From an uncultured Verrucomicrobia subdivision 3 bacterium (GTDB taxonomy: Bacteria > Verrucomicrobiota > Verrucomicrobiia > Limisphaerales > UBA11358), in the NCBI GenBank assembly GCA_903875465.1, contig CAIQWB010000048.1, positions 1 through 38,279 of the forward strand: DNA of 38,279 nt, read 5' to 3'. Every line of letters begins with the position of its first letter. Positions within the stretch are counted from its first letter, which is position 1. This document shows, one piece after another, positions 15,861 through 24,699 of the stretch. The notes beneath the pieces were generated by a model that saw nothing but the letters and a program-made list of their open reading frames with translations, made no database searches and was not told where the DNA came from. The translations under genes were made by a program, and so were the position numbers.

Positions 15861-18698
15861 ATGACATTAAATGATGCTATGACGACCACTCTACTTTCCG
15901 CCCGGCGCACCGCCGACCTTAACCCCCGATCCCAAACCTCAGCCCCGGTGATCACCGGCGATAAATTGGAATCCGCCCACGACATCCTGCACCAGACCCG
16001 CCGGCGGCCCCTGGACCCCATTTTCTCCCCCAAAAGCATTGCCATCATCGGGGCCACCGAAACCGTCAACAGCGTGGGCCGCACCATTCTGGAAAACTTG
16101 CAAAAAGGCGGGTTCGCCGGCGACCTGTACCCGGTGAATCCCAAGCGCCCCACGGTGCTCGGGCTCAAAGCCTATCCCAGCATCAAGGACATTCCCGGCA
16201 CCCCCGACCTGGCGGTGATCATCACCCCGCCCGCCACGGTGCCCGGGATTGTGCATGATTGCGTGGATAAAGGGGTGCCGGGCGCCATCATTATCAGTGC
16301 CGGTTTCAAGGAAATTGGGGCCTCGGGCGTGGAATTGGAACGCCAAATCATGGCGGAAGCCCGCCGTGGCGGCCTGCGCATTGTGGGGCCGAACTGCCTC
16401 GGGGTGATGGCCCCGCACGGGAAGTTAAACGCCACGTTTGCGGCCGACATGGCCCGGCCGGGGAGCGTGGCGTTCATCAGCCAGAGCGGCGCGCTCTGCA
16501 CCGCCGTGCTGGACTGGAGTTTGCGCGAGAATGTGGGTTTCAGCGCGTTTGTTTCCCTGGGATCCATGCTGGACGTGGGCTGGGGTGATTTGATTTATCA
16601 TTTGGGCGACGATCCGAATACCCGGAGCATTGTCATTTACATGGAATCCATCGGGGATGCCCGCGCCTTCCTTTCCGCCGCGCGCGAAGTGGCGCTGACC
16701 AAACCCATCATCGTCATTAAGCCGGGACGTACTGCGGCGGCGGCCAAAGCGGCGGCCTCCCACACCGGCTCGCTCACCGGCAGCGACGAAGTGCTCCAGG
16801 CGGCTTTTCAACGCGTGGGCGTCCTCCGCGTGGACGCCATCTCGGAACTCTTCGACATGGCCGAGGTGCTCTCGAAGCAACCCCGCCCCAAGGGACCGAA
16901 CCTGACCATTGTGACCAATGCCGGTGGTCCCAGTGTGATCGCCACAGACATGCTCATTACTAGTGGGGCGCAACTGGCCGAACTGACGCCGGAGACCATG
17001 GAAGCGTTCAACGCCATTCTGCCGCCCACCTGGAGCCATAACAACCCGGTGGATATTATCGGCGACGCCAAACCGGAGTTGTACGCCAAGGCGGTGGAAA
17101 TCGCCGCGAAGGATCCCAACACGGACGGATTGCTGGTAATTCTCACGCCGCAGGCCATGACGGACCCGGTGGCGACCGCGGAACAGCTCAAGCAATTTGC
17201 CCACATTGAAGGCAAGCCCATCCTCGCCAGTTGGATGGGGGCCGGCCAGGTGGAAAAAGGCGAGGACATCCTGAATGCCGCGAACATTCCCACCTTCAAA
17301 TATCCCGATCGCGCGGCGCGCGCCTTTTATTATATGTGGCGGTACAGTGAAAATCTGCGCGCACTCTATGAGACGCCCGCCGCCCAGCCGGAATCCGCCC
17401 GCGGCATCAACCGCATCAACCACGCCAAGGCCGCTGAATTAATCAATGGGGCCCGCGCCGCCGGCCGGACGATTTTGACGGAATATGAATCCAAGGAATT
17501 GCTCGCCGCCTACGGCATTCCCACGGTGGAAACGCACATTGCGCGCACGGAAGCCGATGCGGTAAAAATCGCGGCCCGGCTGGGCTTTCCCGTGGTGCTC
17601 AAACTCTTCTCAGAAACGATCACCCACAAAACCGATGTGGGCGGGGTGCAGTTGAATCTCCGCACTGCCTCCGCCGTGCGCCAGGCCTGGGCTACGATCG
17701 AGGAATCTGTCACCAAAAAAGCCGGCAAGGAACATTTCCTAGGGGTGACGGTGCAACCGATGATCAAACTCGAAGGCTACGAACTCATCGTGGGCAGCAG
17801 TGTGGATTCCCAATTTGGACCAGTGCTGCTGTTTGGCACCGGCGGCCAGTTGGTGGAGGTGTTCAAGGACCGGGCGCTGGCGCTGCCGCCGCTCAACGCC
17901 ACCCTCGCGCGCCGCATGATGGAACGCACCAAGATCTTTACGGCCCTCCAGGGCGTGCGCGGTCGCAAATCAGCCAACCTTGCGGAACTCGAACAATTGC
18001 TGGTGCGCTTCAGCCAGTTGGTGGTGGAGCAGCCGTGGATCGCGGAAATCGACATCAATCCCCTGCTCGTTTCAGCGGAACGCATTTTCGCCCTGGATGC
18101 CCGCGTGGTCCTGCACGACTTGAAGACGCCGGAGGCGGAATTGCCCCGGCCAGCCATCCGGCCCTATCCCGTGCAGTACGACTCGCCCTGGCGCATGAAA
18201 AACAAGGCCACCGTCACGATCCGGCCAATTCGCCCGGAGGACGAGCCCCTGATGGTAAAGTTCCACGAGACGCTGTCCGAAGAAACCGTGTATCACCGCT
18301 ACTTCAGCGCCTTGAAGTTGTCCCAACGCGTCGCCCATGAGCGCCTCACGCGCATCTGCTTCAATGATTATGACCGGGAAATTGCGCTGGTGGTGGAACA
18401 CCTGTCCGCGCGCTCCGACGTGCCGGCCATCCTCGGGGTGGGCCGCCTGAGCAAGCTGCACGGCACCAACGAGGCGGAATTTGCCCTCCTGGTCAGCGAT
18501 GCCTGGCACGGCCTGGGCCTCGGCGAGGAATTGTTGAAACGCCTCATTCAAATTGGCCGGGATGAAAAACTCGACCGCATTGTGGGCGCCATCCTGCCGG
18601 ACAACCAGGCGATGCAGCACATTTGCAAAAAAATTGGGTTCAAGGTGGAGTACAGCCAGGAAAATCAAGGTTTCACGGCCGTTTACGAGATCAAATAA
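15861..18698 (+). CDS. ADP-forming acyl-CoA synthetase fused to a GNAT acetyltransferase
   Basis: This protein has 945 residues (939 if started at the ATG at 15879). Parts in order: CoA-binding domain (about 50-145, [15 protein letters not shown]), succinyl-CoA-ligase-like domain (about 190-480) with the phosphorylated-type His301 in [12 protein letters not shown]-grasp domain (about 525-745, [20 protein letters not shown] and EIDINPLLV) and a GNAT domain (about 775-945, [13 protein letters not shown] and [15 protein letters not shown]). Known relatives either make ATP from acetyl-CoA (acetate plus ATP) or, like Pat/PatZ, acetylate lysines of proteins. The His argues for a working ligase. The stop is followed by one base and then the nifJ start, so both are surely co-transcribed. 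Confidence 0.9.
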   Translation: MTLNDAMTTTLLSARRTADLNPRSQTSAPVITGDKLESAHDILHQTRRRPLDPIFSPKSIAIIGATETVNSVGRTILENLQKGGFAGDLYPVNPKRPTVLGLKAYPSIKDIPGTPDLAVIITPPATVPGIVHDCVDKGVPGAIIISAGFKEIGASGVELERQIMAEARRGGLRIVGPNCLGVMAPHGKLNATFAADMARPGSVAFISQSGALCTAVLDWSLRENVGFSAFVSLGSMLDVGWGDLIYHLGDDPNTRSIVIYMESIGDARAFLSAAREVALTKPIIVIKPGRTAAAAKAAASHTGSLTGSDEVLQAAFQRVGVLRVDAISELFDMAEVLSKQPRPKGPNLTIVTNAGGPSVIATDMLITSGAQLAELTPETMEAFNAILPPTWSHNNPVDIIGDAKPELYAKAVEIAAKDPNTDGLLVILTPQAMTDPVATAEQLKQFAHIEGKPILASWMGAGQVEKGEDILNAANIPTFKYPDRAARAFYYMWRYSENLRALYETPAAQPESARGINRINHAKAAELINGARAAGRTILTEYESKELLAAYGIPTVETHIARTEADAVKIAARLGFPVVLKLFSETITHKTDVGGVQLNLRTASAVRQAWATIEESVTKKAGKEHFLGVTVQPMIKLEGYELIVGSSVDSQFGPVLLFGTGGQLVEVFKDRALALPPLNATLARRMMERTKIFTALQGVRGRKSANLAELEQLLVRFSQLVVEQPWIAEIDINPLLVSAERIFALDARVVLHDLKTPEAELPRPAIRPYPVQYDSPWRMKNKATVTIRPIRPEDEPLMVKFHETLSEETVYHRYFSALKLSQRVAHERLTRICFNDYDREIALVVEHLSARSDVPAILGVGRLSKLHGTNEAEFALLVSDAWHGLGLGEELLKRLIQIGRDEKLDRIVGAILPDNQAMQHICKKIGFKVEYSQENQGFTAVYEIK

Positions 18699-18699
18699 T

Positions 18700-21600
18700 A
18701 TGAGCACCCCGGAAAAGCATTTTAAGACGATCGACGGCTGTGAAGCCGCCGCTTATGTGGCCTATCGCTTAAATGAGGCCATGGCCATCTATCCCATCAC
18801 CCCTTCCTCGCCCATCGCGGAATGGTGTGACCAATGGGCCTCAGAAGGCAAAAAAAATCTCTGGGGCACCACGCCGGCCATCGTGGAAATGCAAAGCGAA
18901 GGCGGAGCTGTGGGCGCGGTCCATGGGATGCTGCAAACCGGATCCATCAGCACCACCTTCACGGCCTCCCAGGGGCTGTTGTTGATGATCCCGAACATGT
19001 TTAAAATCGCGGGTGAACTGCTGCCCACGGTGTTTCATGTCACGGCCCGGACGGTGGCAACCCACGCCCTCTCCATCTTCGGCGATCATGGGGACATCAT
19101 GGCCTGCCGGGCCACTGGCTGGGGCATGCTGGGCGCGGCTTCCGTGCAGGAAACCATGGATTTCGCTCTCATTTCGCAAATTTCGGCCTGGCGCTCCCGG
19201 CTGCCCTTCATCCATTTCTTTGATGGCTTCCGCACGTCGCATGAGGTCTCGAAAATTGAATTGCTCGATGAGTCCGTAATGCGGGCGTTGGTGGATGATG
19301 AATTACTGGCCCGTCTGCGGGCGCGGGGCATGACGCCGGACCAACCCACGCTCCGCGGGACCGCGCAAAATCCTGATGCATTTTTCCAAGGCCGGGAAGC
19401 CGCAAACATTTTTTATGACCTCTGCCCGGGGAAAGTGCAAACGGTCATGGATCAGTTCGCGGCCCTGACGGGACGCAAATATAATTTATTTGATTACGTG
19501 GGCGCGCCGGATGCCGAGCGCGTGCTTGTGCTCATGGGCTCGGGCTGCGAGGCCGTGCACGAAACGGTCGATTATCTGGTGGCTCAAGGCGAAAAAGTGG
19601 GTGTCATTAAAGTTCGCTTGTACCGGCCCTTTGACGGCCGCCGCTTTGTCGCCGCGCTGCCCGCTTCGGTTAAAAGTATCGCGGTGCTGGACCGCACTAA
19701 AGAGCCCGGAGCCACCGGGGAACCGCTTTACCAGGATTGCGTCACCGCGCTCATGGAGGAATTATCCGCCGGCCGAACGAACTTCTCCCGGCCGCCAAAA
19801 ATGCTGACCGGCCGTTACGGCCTGTCTTCGAAAGAATTCACCCCGGCAATGATCAAAGCGGTGTACGACAACCTTGCCGCCGCCAGCCCCAAAAACCACT
19901 TCACCGTGGGGATCAATGACGATGTGTCCCATACCAGCCTGGCGGTGGACAGCCGTTTCTCGACGGAACCGGATTCCGTCGTGCGCGCCCTCTTTTACGG
20001 CCTGGGCGCCGATGGCACGGTGGGGGCCAACAAGAATTCCATCAAAATCATCGGCGAGGAAACCGACAATTACGCGCAGGGTTATTTCGTTTACGACTCC
20101 AAGAAATCCGGTTCCATGACCGTTTCGCATTTGCGCTTTGGGCCGCAGCCGATTCGCTCCAGTTACCTGGTGACGCGGGCCAATTTCGTGGCCTGCCATC
20201 TCCCCGGGTTTTTGGAACGGTATGACATGCTGCGCAGCCTGGTGCCGGGCGGCACGTTCCTGTTGAACACCCCGCGTCCGCCGGCAGAAATCTGGGCCAG
20301 CCTCCCCAGCCCGGTGCAGGCGGAGTTGCAAGCGAAGGGGGCGAAATTTTTCATCATTGATGCCAGCCAGGTGGCCCGCGACAGCGGCATGGGCGGACGC
20401 ATCAACACCGTCATGCAGGTGTGCTTCTTCGCCCTGTCCGGGGTGCTGCCCAAGGACGAGGCGATCGCGGCCATCAAAAATTCCATCAAAAAAACCTACG
20501 GCAAAAAAGGCGAGGAAGTGGTGCGGATGAATTTGCAGGCCGTGGACAACACGCTCGCGCATCTGCACGAAGTGCGGCTGGCCGACTGCCAGTTAAACGG
20601 TTCCGGCCCCCTGCTCCCGCCCATTTCTCCGGAAGCTCCCGAGTTTGTCCGCCGTGTGCTGGGCACCCTGGCCGCGGGCGATGGGGATGATCTGCCCGTC
20701 AGCGCGTTCCCCAATGACGGGACGTTCCCGACCGCAACCGCGCAGTTTGAAAAGCGCAACCTCGCGCTGCAAATCCCGGTGTGGGATGAAAAATTGTGCA
20801 TCCAATGCCTGAAATGCGTGGCCATCTGTCCGCACGCCACCATCCGCGCGAAAGTCTATGAACCCGCCCGGCTGTCCGGCGCGCCCGCCACGTTCAAATC
20901 GGTTCCTTCCCGCTCGCCCGAATGGAAAGGCCAGACCTTCACCCTGCAAGTGGCGGCGGAGGATTGCACCGGGTGCGCCCTGTGCGTGGATGTGTGCCCC
21001 GCCAAAAACAAAACCGAGGCCAGACTGCGCGCCATCAACATGCGGCCGCAACCGCCCCTAGTGGCGGAGGAGCGCGGCAACTGGAACTTCTTCCTGACCC
21101 TCCCCGAGGTGGACCGCCGCAAACTCAAAACCACCCAGTTGCGTTCGCAACAACTGCAGCGTCCGCTCTTTGAATTCAGTGGCGCCTGCGCGGGTTGCGG
21201 GGAAACGCCGTATATCAAAATGTTGACGCAGCTTTTCGGCGACCGCGCCGTGATCGCCAACGCCACCGGCTGTTCTTCGATCTATGGGGGCAACCTGCCC
21301 ACCACGCCTTATTGCAAAAACGCCGAGGGCCGCGGCCCCACCTGGTGCAATTCCCTGTTTGAGGACAACGCCGAGTTCGGCCTGGGCTTCCGGGTGTCGC
21401 TGGATCAGCAACGGGACTTTGCCCTGGAGTTGCTAAAGCAACTCGCCCCGCAGTTGGGGGATGACCTGGCCGACGCCATCATCAACGCCAACCAAGGCGA
21501 TGAGGCCGGCATTGTCGAGCAACGTGAACGCGTCACCGGCCTGAAAGCCCGGCTCGCCAGTCTGGACACGCCGGCGGCCAAACTACTGCTCACCCTGGCG

Positions 21601-22323
21601 GACAAACTCGTCAAAAAGTCGGTCTGGATTCTGGGCGGTGATGGCTGGGCGTACGACATCGGCTACGGCGGCCTGGACCATGTGCTGGCCAGTGGCCGGA
21701 ATGTCAATGTGCTGGTCATGGATACCGAGGTGTATTCCAACACCGGCGGCCAGATGTCCAAATCCACCCCGCGCGGTGCCGTGGCCAAATTTGCGGCGGG
21801 CGGGAAGCCGGCCGGCAAAAAGGATCTGGGCCTGATCGCCATGAGTTACGGTAACATTTACGTGGCCAGCGTTGCCATGGGGGCGAAAGATGAGCAGACC
21901 TTGAAGGCCTTTGTGGAGGCGGAATCCTATCCCGGCCCTTCGCTGATCATCGCTTACAGCCATTGTATTGCCCACGGCATTGCCACGGATCTGGGCGTGG
22001 GGGCACGCCAGCAAAAGCTCGCGGTGGACGCCGGCCACTGGCTGCTTTACCGCTATGACCCCCGCCGGACCGAGCGGGGCGAAAACCCCCTGCAAATGGA
22101 TTCGTCCGTGGCCCGCCTGAAAGTACAGGACTTTCTCCAATCCGAAAACCGGTTCAAAATGCTCACCAAAAGCAAACCGGAGGACGCGAAGAAATTTTTT
22201 GCCCAAGGCCAGGCGGATTCCGAGAAGCGCTGGAAATTTTACCAATTCCTGGCGGGACGGGAAATGCTGCCCACCACACCAGCCGGCCAGCCGGCGGCCC
22301 CGGCCACCCTTTCCCCCAGCTAA
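18700..22323 (+). CDS. nifJ: Pyruvate:ferredoxin (flavodoxin) oxidoreductase, single-chain
   Basis: This 1207-residue cytoplasmic enzyme oxidises pyruvate with CoA to acetyl-CoA, CO2 and reduced ferredoxin. The N-terminal domain has AIYPITPSSPIAEWCDQWA. A two-cluster ferredoxin domain has Cys700/703/706/710 and Cys756/759/762/766. The last cluster ligands are Cys830, Cys833, Cys858 and Cys1089, with the same 3/25/231 spacing as in the Desulfovibrio africanus enzyme. The thiamine-diphosphate motif is GGDGWAYDIGYGGLDHVLAS followed by MDTEVYSNTGGQMSKSTPRG. The true start is 18700. An earlier in-frame ATG at 18553 lies inside the previous gene. Its product feeds the upstream acyl-CoA synthetase. 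Confidence 0.97.
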   Translation: MSTPEKHFKTIDGCEAAAYVAYRLNEAMAIYPITPSSPIAEWCDQWASEGKKNLWGTTPAIVEMQSEGGAVGAVHGMLQTGSISTTFTASQGLLLMIPNMFKIAGELLPTVFHVTARTVATHALSIFGDHGDIMACRATGWGMLGAASVQETMDFALISQISAWRSRLPFIHFFDGFRTSHEVSKIELLDESVMRALVDDELLARLRARGMTPDQPTLRGTAQNPDAFFQGREAANIFYDLCPGKVQTVMDQFAALTGRKYNLFDYVGAPDAERVLVLMGSGCEAVHETVDYLVAQGEKVGVIKVRLYRPFDGRRFVAALPASVKSIAVLDRTKEPGATGEPLYQDCVTALMEELSAGRTNFSRPPKMLTGRYGLSSKEFTPAMIKAVYDNLAAASPKNHFTVGINDDVSHTSLAVDSRFSTEPDSVVRALFYGLGADGTVGANKNSIKIIGEETDNYAQGYFVYDSKKSGSMTVSHLRFGPQPIRSSYLVTRANFVACHLPGFLERYDMLRSLVPGGTFLLNTPRPPAEIWASLPSPVQAELQAKGAKFFIIDASQVARDSGMGGRINTVMQVCFFALSGVLPKDEAIAAIKNSIKKTYGKKGEEVVRMNLQAVDNTLAHLHEVRLADCQLNGSGPLLPPISPEAPEFVRRVLGTLAAGDGDDLPVSAFPNDGTFPTATAQFEKRNLALQIPVWDEKLCIQCLKCVAICPHATIRAKVYEPARLSGAPATFKSVPSRSPEWKGQTFTLQVAAEDCTGCALCVDVCPAKNKTEARLRAINMRPQPPLVAEERGNWNFFLTLPEVDRRKLKTTQLRSQQLQRPLFEFSGACAGCGETPYIKMLTQLFGDRAVIANATGCSSIYGGNLPTTPYCKNAEGRGPTWCNSLFEDNAEFGLGFRVSLDQQRDFALELLKQLAPQLGDDLADAIINANQGDEAGIVEQRERVTGLKARLASLDTPAAKLLLTLADKLVKKSVWILGGDGWAYDIGYGGLDHVLASGRNVNVLVMDTEVYSNTGGQMSKSTPRGAVAKFAAGGKPAGKKDLGLIAMSYGNIYVASVAMGAKDEQTLKAFVEAESYPGPSLIIAYSHCIAHGIATDLGVGARQQKLAVDAGHWLLYRYDPRRTERGENPLQMDSSVARLKVQDFLQSENRFKMLTKSKPEDAKKFFAQGQADSEKRWKFYQFLAGREMLPTTPAGQPAAPATLSPS

Positions 22324-22343
22324 CGCCCACTGACTTTAATATT

Positions 22344-23345
22344 ATGGACCTTACCACCGAATATCTTGGCCTGAAACTGCGCACCCCGCTGGTGGCCGCC
22401 GCGTCACCGTTGTCAGAGGAACTGGACAGCATCCGCCTGATGGAAGACTCGGGGGCGAGCGCCATTGTGCTGTATTCATTGTTTGAGGAACAGTTGCAGC
22501 AGGAGGGGCTGGAGTTGAACCGCCAGCTTGAGCATGGCACTGAAAGTTATCCGGAGGCGCTGAGTTATTTTCCCGAGGCGGTGGATTATAATCTCGGGCC
22601 GGAAGATTATCTCAAACACATCGCCCGCGCGAAAGCCGCCGTGAAAATCCCCATCATCGCCAGTTTAAACGCCGCCTCCCCGGGGAACTGGACCGAATAC
22701 GCCGCCCTCATTCAGGCCGCGGGGGCGGATGCGCTGGAATTGAACATTTACCGCGTCCCCACCGACCTCAACCTGTCCGGTGCCGAAGTGGAACAAAGCT
22801 GCCTGGACATCGTCAAGGCGGTGAAAGCGGAGGTCTCCATCCCGGTAAGTGTCAAAGTGAGCCCTTTCTTTTCCAATTTCGCCAACCTGGCCAGCCGCTT
22901 GGAACAGTCCGGCGCGGATGGCCTGGTGTTATTTAATCGCTTCTACCAACCAGACCTCGATCTGGAGTCCCTTGAACCGCGACCGAATATTTTGCTCAGC
23001 ACCCCGATGGATCTCCGGTTGCCCCTGCGTTGGATCGCCATTTTATCCGGCCAACTGGACCTCAGCTTGGCGGCCTCCAGCGGGATTCATCGCGCCACGG
23101 ACGCTTTGAAAATGTTAATGGTCGGGGCCGATGTCACCACCCTGTGTTCCACCCTCATTCGGCACGGCATGCGGCAGATCAACCTGATCGAACGCGACAT
23201 GGTCACCTGGATGCAGGAGCATGAATATGAATCCATCCGCCAGCTCAAGGGCAGCCTGAGCCAGAAAAACTGCCCGGACCCGGCCGCCTTCGAGCGCGCC
23301 CAATACATGCGGGCCATTTCCAGCTATTACGTGTCTCCGGCCTGA
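22344..23345 (+). CDS. Dihydroorotate-dehydrogenase-like flavoprotein
   Basis: This 333-residue TIM-barrel protein of the DHOD family is one often seen next to nifJ. Barrel landmarks are TTEYLGLKLRTPLVAAASPL, IPIIASLNAASPGNW, VSVKVSPFFSNF (the FMN-contact Lys) and ASSGIHRATDALKMLMVGA near the phosphate of FMN. The loop that in true dihydroorotate dehydrogenases carries the catalytic Cys or Ser (N-x-S-C-P-N type) reads ELNIYRVPTDLNLSG, so pyrimidine synthesis is unlikely. It starts 20 nt after nifJ. A redox role tied to the pyruvate oxidoreductase is an inference from that recurrent neighbourhood. The substrate is unknown. Confidence 0.88.
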   Translation: MDLTTEYLGLKLRTPLVAAASPLSEELDSIRLMEDSGASAIVLYSLFEEQLQQEGLELNRQLEHGTESYPEALSYFPEAVDYNLGPEDYLKHIARAKAAVKIPIIASLNAASPGNWTEYAALIQAAGADALELNIYRVPTDLNLSGAEVEQSCLDIVKAVKAEVSIPVSVKVSPFFSNFANLASRLEQSGADGLVLFNRFYQPDLDLESLEPRPNILLSTPMDLRLPLRWIAILSGQLDLSLAASSGIHRATDALKMLMVGADVTTLCSTLIRHGMRQINLIERDMVTWMQEHEYESIRQLKGSLSQKNCPDPAAFERAQYMRAISSYYVSPA

Positions 23346-23555
23346 CCGGCGGATACCTCGTGGTACAAGCTCTGTTTAGTGGGTCGGTTCAATCCCAAAA
23401 CCCGCCCAGCCAACCGGCATTCGGCTGACTGGTAGGGCTACACCTGCCCACAACTTTTTGGTTTTAGCCTTCCCTAAATGAATTCCTCGCCCATGGCGCA
23501 TTACTTTCCCGGCTTCTCTTCCCCCGCCCAATCCACTCCTAATAATTTTCAAACG
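23346..23555. other. Spacer after the nifJ operon
   Basis: I see no gene in these 210 nt. I looked for a terminator of the nifJ operon and found only imperfect stems (around 23420-23440), none with a T-run. Confidence 0.5.
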
Positions 23556-23577
23556 AGTAGTTGACTGTTTAGTCTAA
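23556..23577 (+). promoter_or_regulatory. Operator-like palindrome and probable promoter of tetR
   Basis: AGTAGTTGACTGTTTAGT (23556-23573) recurs on the opposite strand before the next gene (24284-24301) with two differences. The core GACTGTTTAGTC (23563-23574) is an inverted repeat with 4-bp arms, of the type used by NemR-like TetR proteins. TTGACT (23561-23566) can serve as a -35 with TAGAGT (23583-23588) as a weak -10, so repressor binding would cover the promoter. Confidence 0.6.
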
Positions 23578-23645
23578 TATGATAGAGTTAACGTGTGATT
23601 CGGAAACGGTTCGAATCAATTTAAGCTTTTTGAAAGATATCAACT

Positions 23646-24260
23646 ATGGGCCGTGTCAGTGATGCCAAAGTCAGATTGATGGATGCCGTGCTGGAGTTGC
23701 TCTGGACGGGATCCTATGGCAGCACCACGATTGACCATATTTGCGAGCGGGCCGGGGTGAAAAAAGGCAGTTTTTATTACTTTTTCAATTCCAAAGCCGA
23801 CGTGGCCGTGGCTGCACTCGACACCAGCTTTCAAGCCCGGCGCGTGGAACTGGATGCCATGTTCTCCCCGTCGGTGCCGCCGACGGAGCGTATTCGCAAA
23901 TATTGCGAGTTTGGCTACCTCCTTCAGGTGGAAATGAAGGCTAAATTCGGGTATGTGCTCGGATGTCCGCTGTTTACTCTGGGCGCGGAGGTCTGCACGC
24001 AGGAGCAGGCCGTGGGGGCCAAAATCCAGGAGATTTTAGAGTACAAGGCGCGCTATTTCGAGACCGCCATTCGCGATGGTCATGCTGCGGGCGCGTTTCA
24101 CGCCCCGGATGCCGCCGCCAAGGCCCGGGTCGTCCGGGCCTATATCGAGGGTTTGTTGACCCAGGCGCGCATCCAGAACGATTTGGAAATTTTACGGGAG
24201 ATGCCCGAGGGCGTGTTTGCCATGCTGGGAGCCAGGTCCGTGAATGCCGTGACCGTTTAA
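23646..24260 (+). CDS. TetR/AcrR family transcriptional regulator
   Basis: This 204-residue regulator has an N-terminal helix-turn-helix (about 8-52): LMDAVLELLWTGSYGSTTID followed by HICERAGVKKGSFYYFFNSKADV. The GVKKGSFYYFF recognition helix is like that of NemR-type regulators. The C-terminal half (about 60-204) is the ligand-binding and dimer domain, with Cys residues (near GCPLFTLGAEVCTQEQ) that could sense electrophiles. It precedes the efflux/nitroreductase cluster in the same direction. Operator-like sites lie before this gene and before the next one, so it probably represses both. The ligand is unknown. Confidence 0.9.
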   Translation: MGRVSDAKVRLMDAVLELLWTGSYGSTTIDHICERAGVKKGSFYYFFNSKADVAVAALDTSFQARRVELDAMFSPSVPPTERIRKYCEFGYLLQVEMKAKFGYVLGCPLFTLGAEVCTQEQAVGAKIQEILEYKARYFETAIRDGHAAGAFHAPDAAAKARVVRAYIEGLLTQARIQNDLEILREMPEGVFAMLGARSVNAVTV

Positions 24261-24283
24261 TTTTTTTTAAACAAAATTACTTT

Positions 24284-24301
24284 ACTAAATAGACAACTAC
24301 T
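24284..24301 (-). promoter_or_regulatory. Second operator-like site, before the efflux cluster
   Basis: On the minus strand the site reads AGTAGTTGTCTATTTAGT, 16 of 18 bases equal to the site before tetR. It lies 16-33 nt upstream of the ATG at 24317 and inside the only spacer between tetR and the cluster. A ribosome site AGAGG (24308-24312) follows. Confidence 0.6.
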
Positions 24302-24316
24302 ACAAGCAGAGGTGAT

Positions 24317-24661
24317 ATGAAAACAAATCTTAACAAGTTAGAGTACTATGGTGAAAACCACCTGCCAACCCCCGCCACCGTGAGCCGTTGCGCCCAAGTG
24401 GCGGCCCAATTGGAGACGGCAAAAAACGTCGTTGCCGCGGAATTCAGCGGCCAGCTCGACGGCCATCCCACGATCTTGCGCCAGGCCTTGAGCGAGGCGG
24501 AAGCCCTGGCCTGGGAAACGAATTATCCCCACCTGGTCTTTGCCACCCTCGCCATGGAAAAAGCCCAAGCGGCGGTTACTTGGGAAAACCGCCAGCAATT
24601 ATTCACGCGCCACCGGCCCGCCCCAACCGCGCCCGCCGCCGCCCCCCTCGACCATGTTTAA
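24317..24661 (+). CDS. Small unknown protein of the efflux cluster
   Basis: I do not recognise this 114-residue soluble protein. It starts MKTNLNKLEYYGENHLPTPA. Residues about 22-80 are Ala/Glu-rich and helical (AQVAAQLETAKNVVAAEFSG), and the last 20 residues are Pro/Ala-rich and probably disordered. No signal peptide or membrane segment is seen. A good ribosome site (AGAGG) lies 4 nt before the ATG, unusual in this window, which supports real translation. It is the first gene after the second operator and 38 nt before the adaptor gene, so it is probably co-regulated with the pump. Confidence 0.7.
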   Translation: MKTNLNKLEYYGENHLPTPATVSRCAQVAAQLETAKNVVAAEFSGQLDGHPTILRQALSEAEALAWETNYPHLVFATLAMEKAQAAVTWENRQQLFTRHRPAPTAPAAAPLDHV

Positions 24662-24699
24662 CCATCCCTTTAATAAAACCCAGCAACACCCGCTACCGC

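Noticed and set aside
18553-18699. Upstream extension of nifJ
   Set aside because: These 49 codons lie inside the GNAT domain of the previous gene. The ATG at 18700 gives the family's usual N-terminus.
22344-23345. Annotation as pyrD
   Set aside because: The catalytic Cys/Ser loop is not conserved and the gene sits with nifJ, so I did not give the pyrimidine gene name.
24255-24272. AT-rich hairpin GTTTAA/TTAAAC as tetR terminator
   Set aside because: The stem is only six A/T-rich pairs and overlaps the stop codon, so it is too weak to call.
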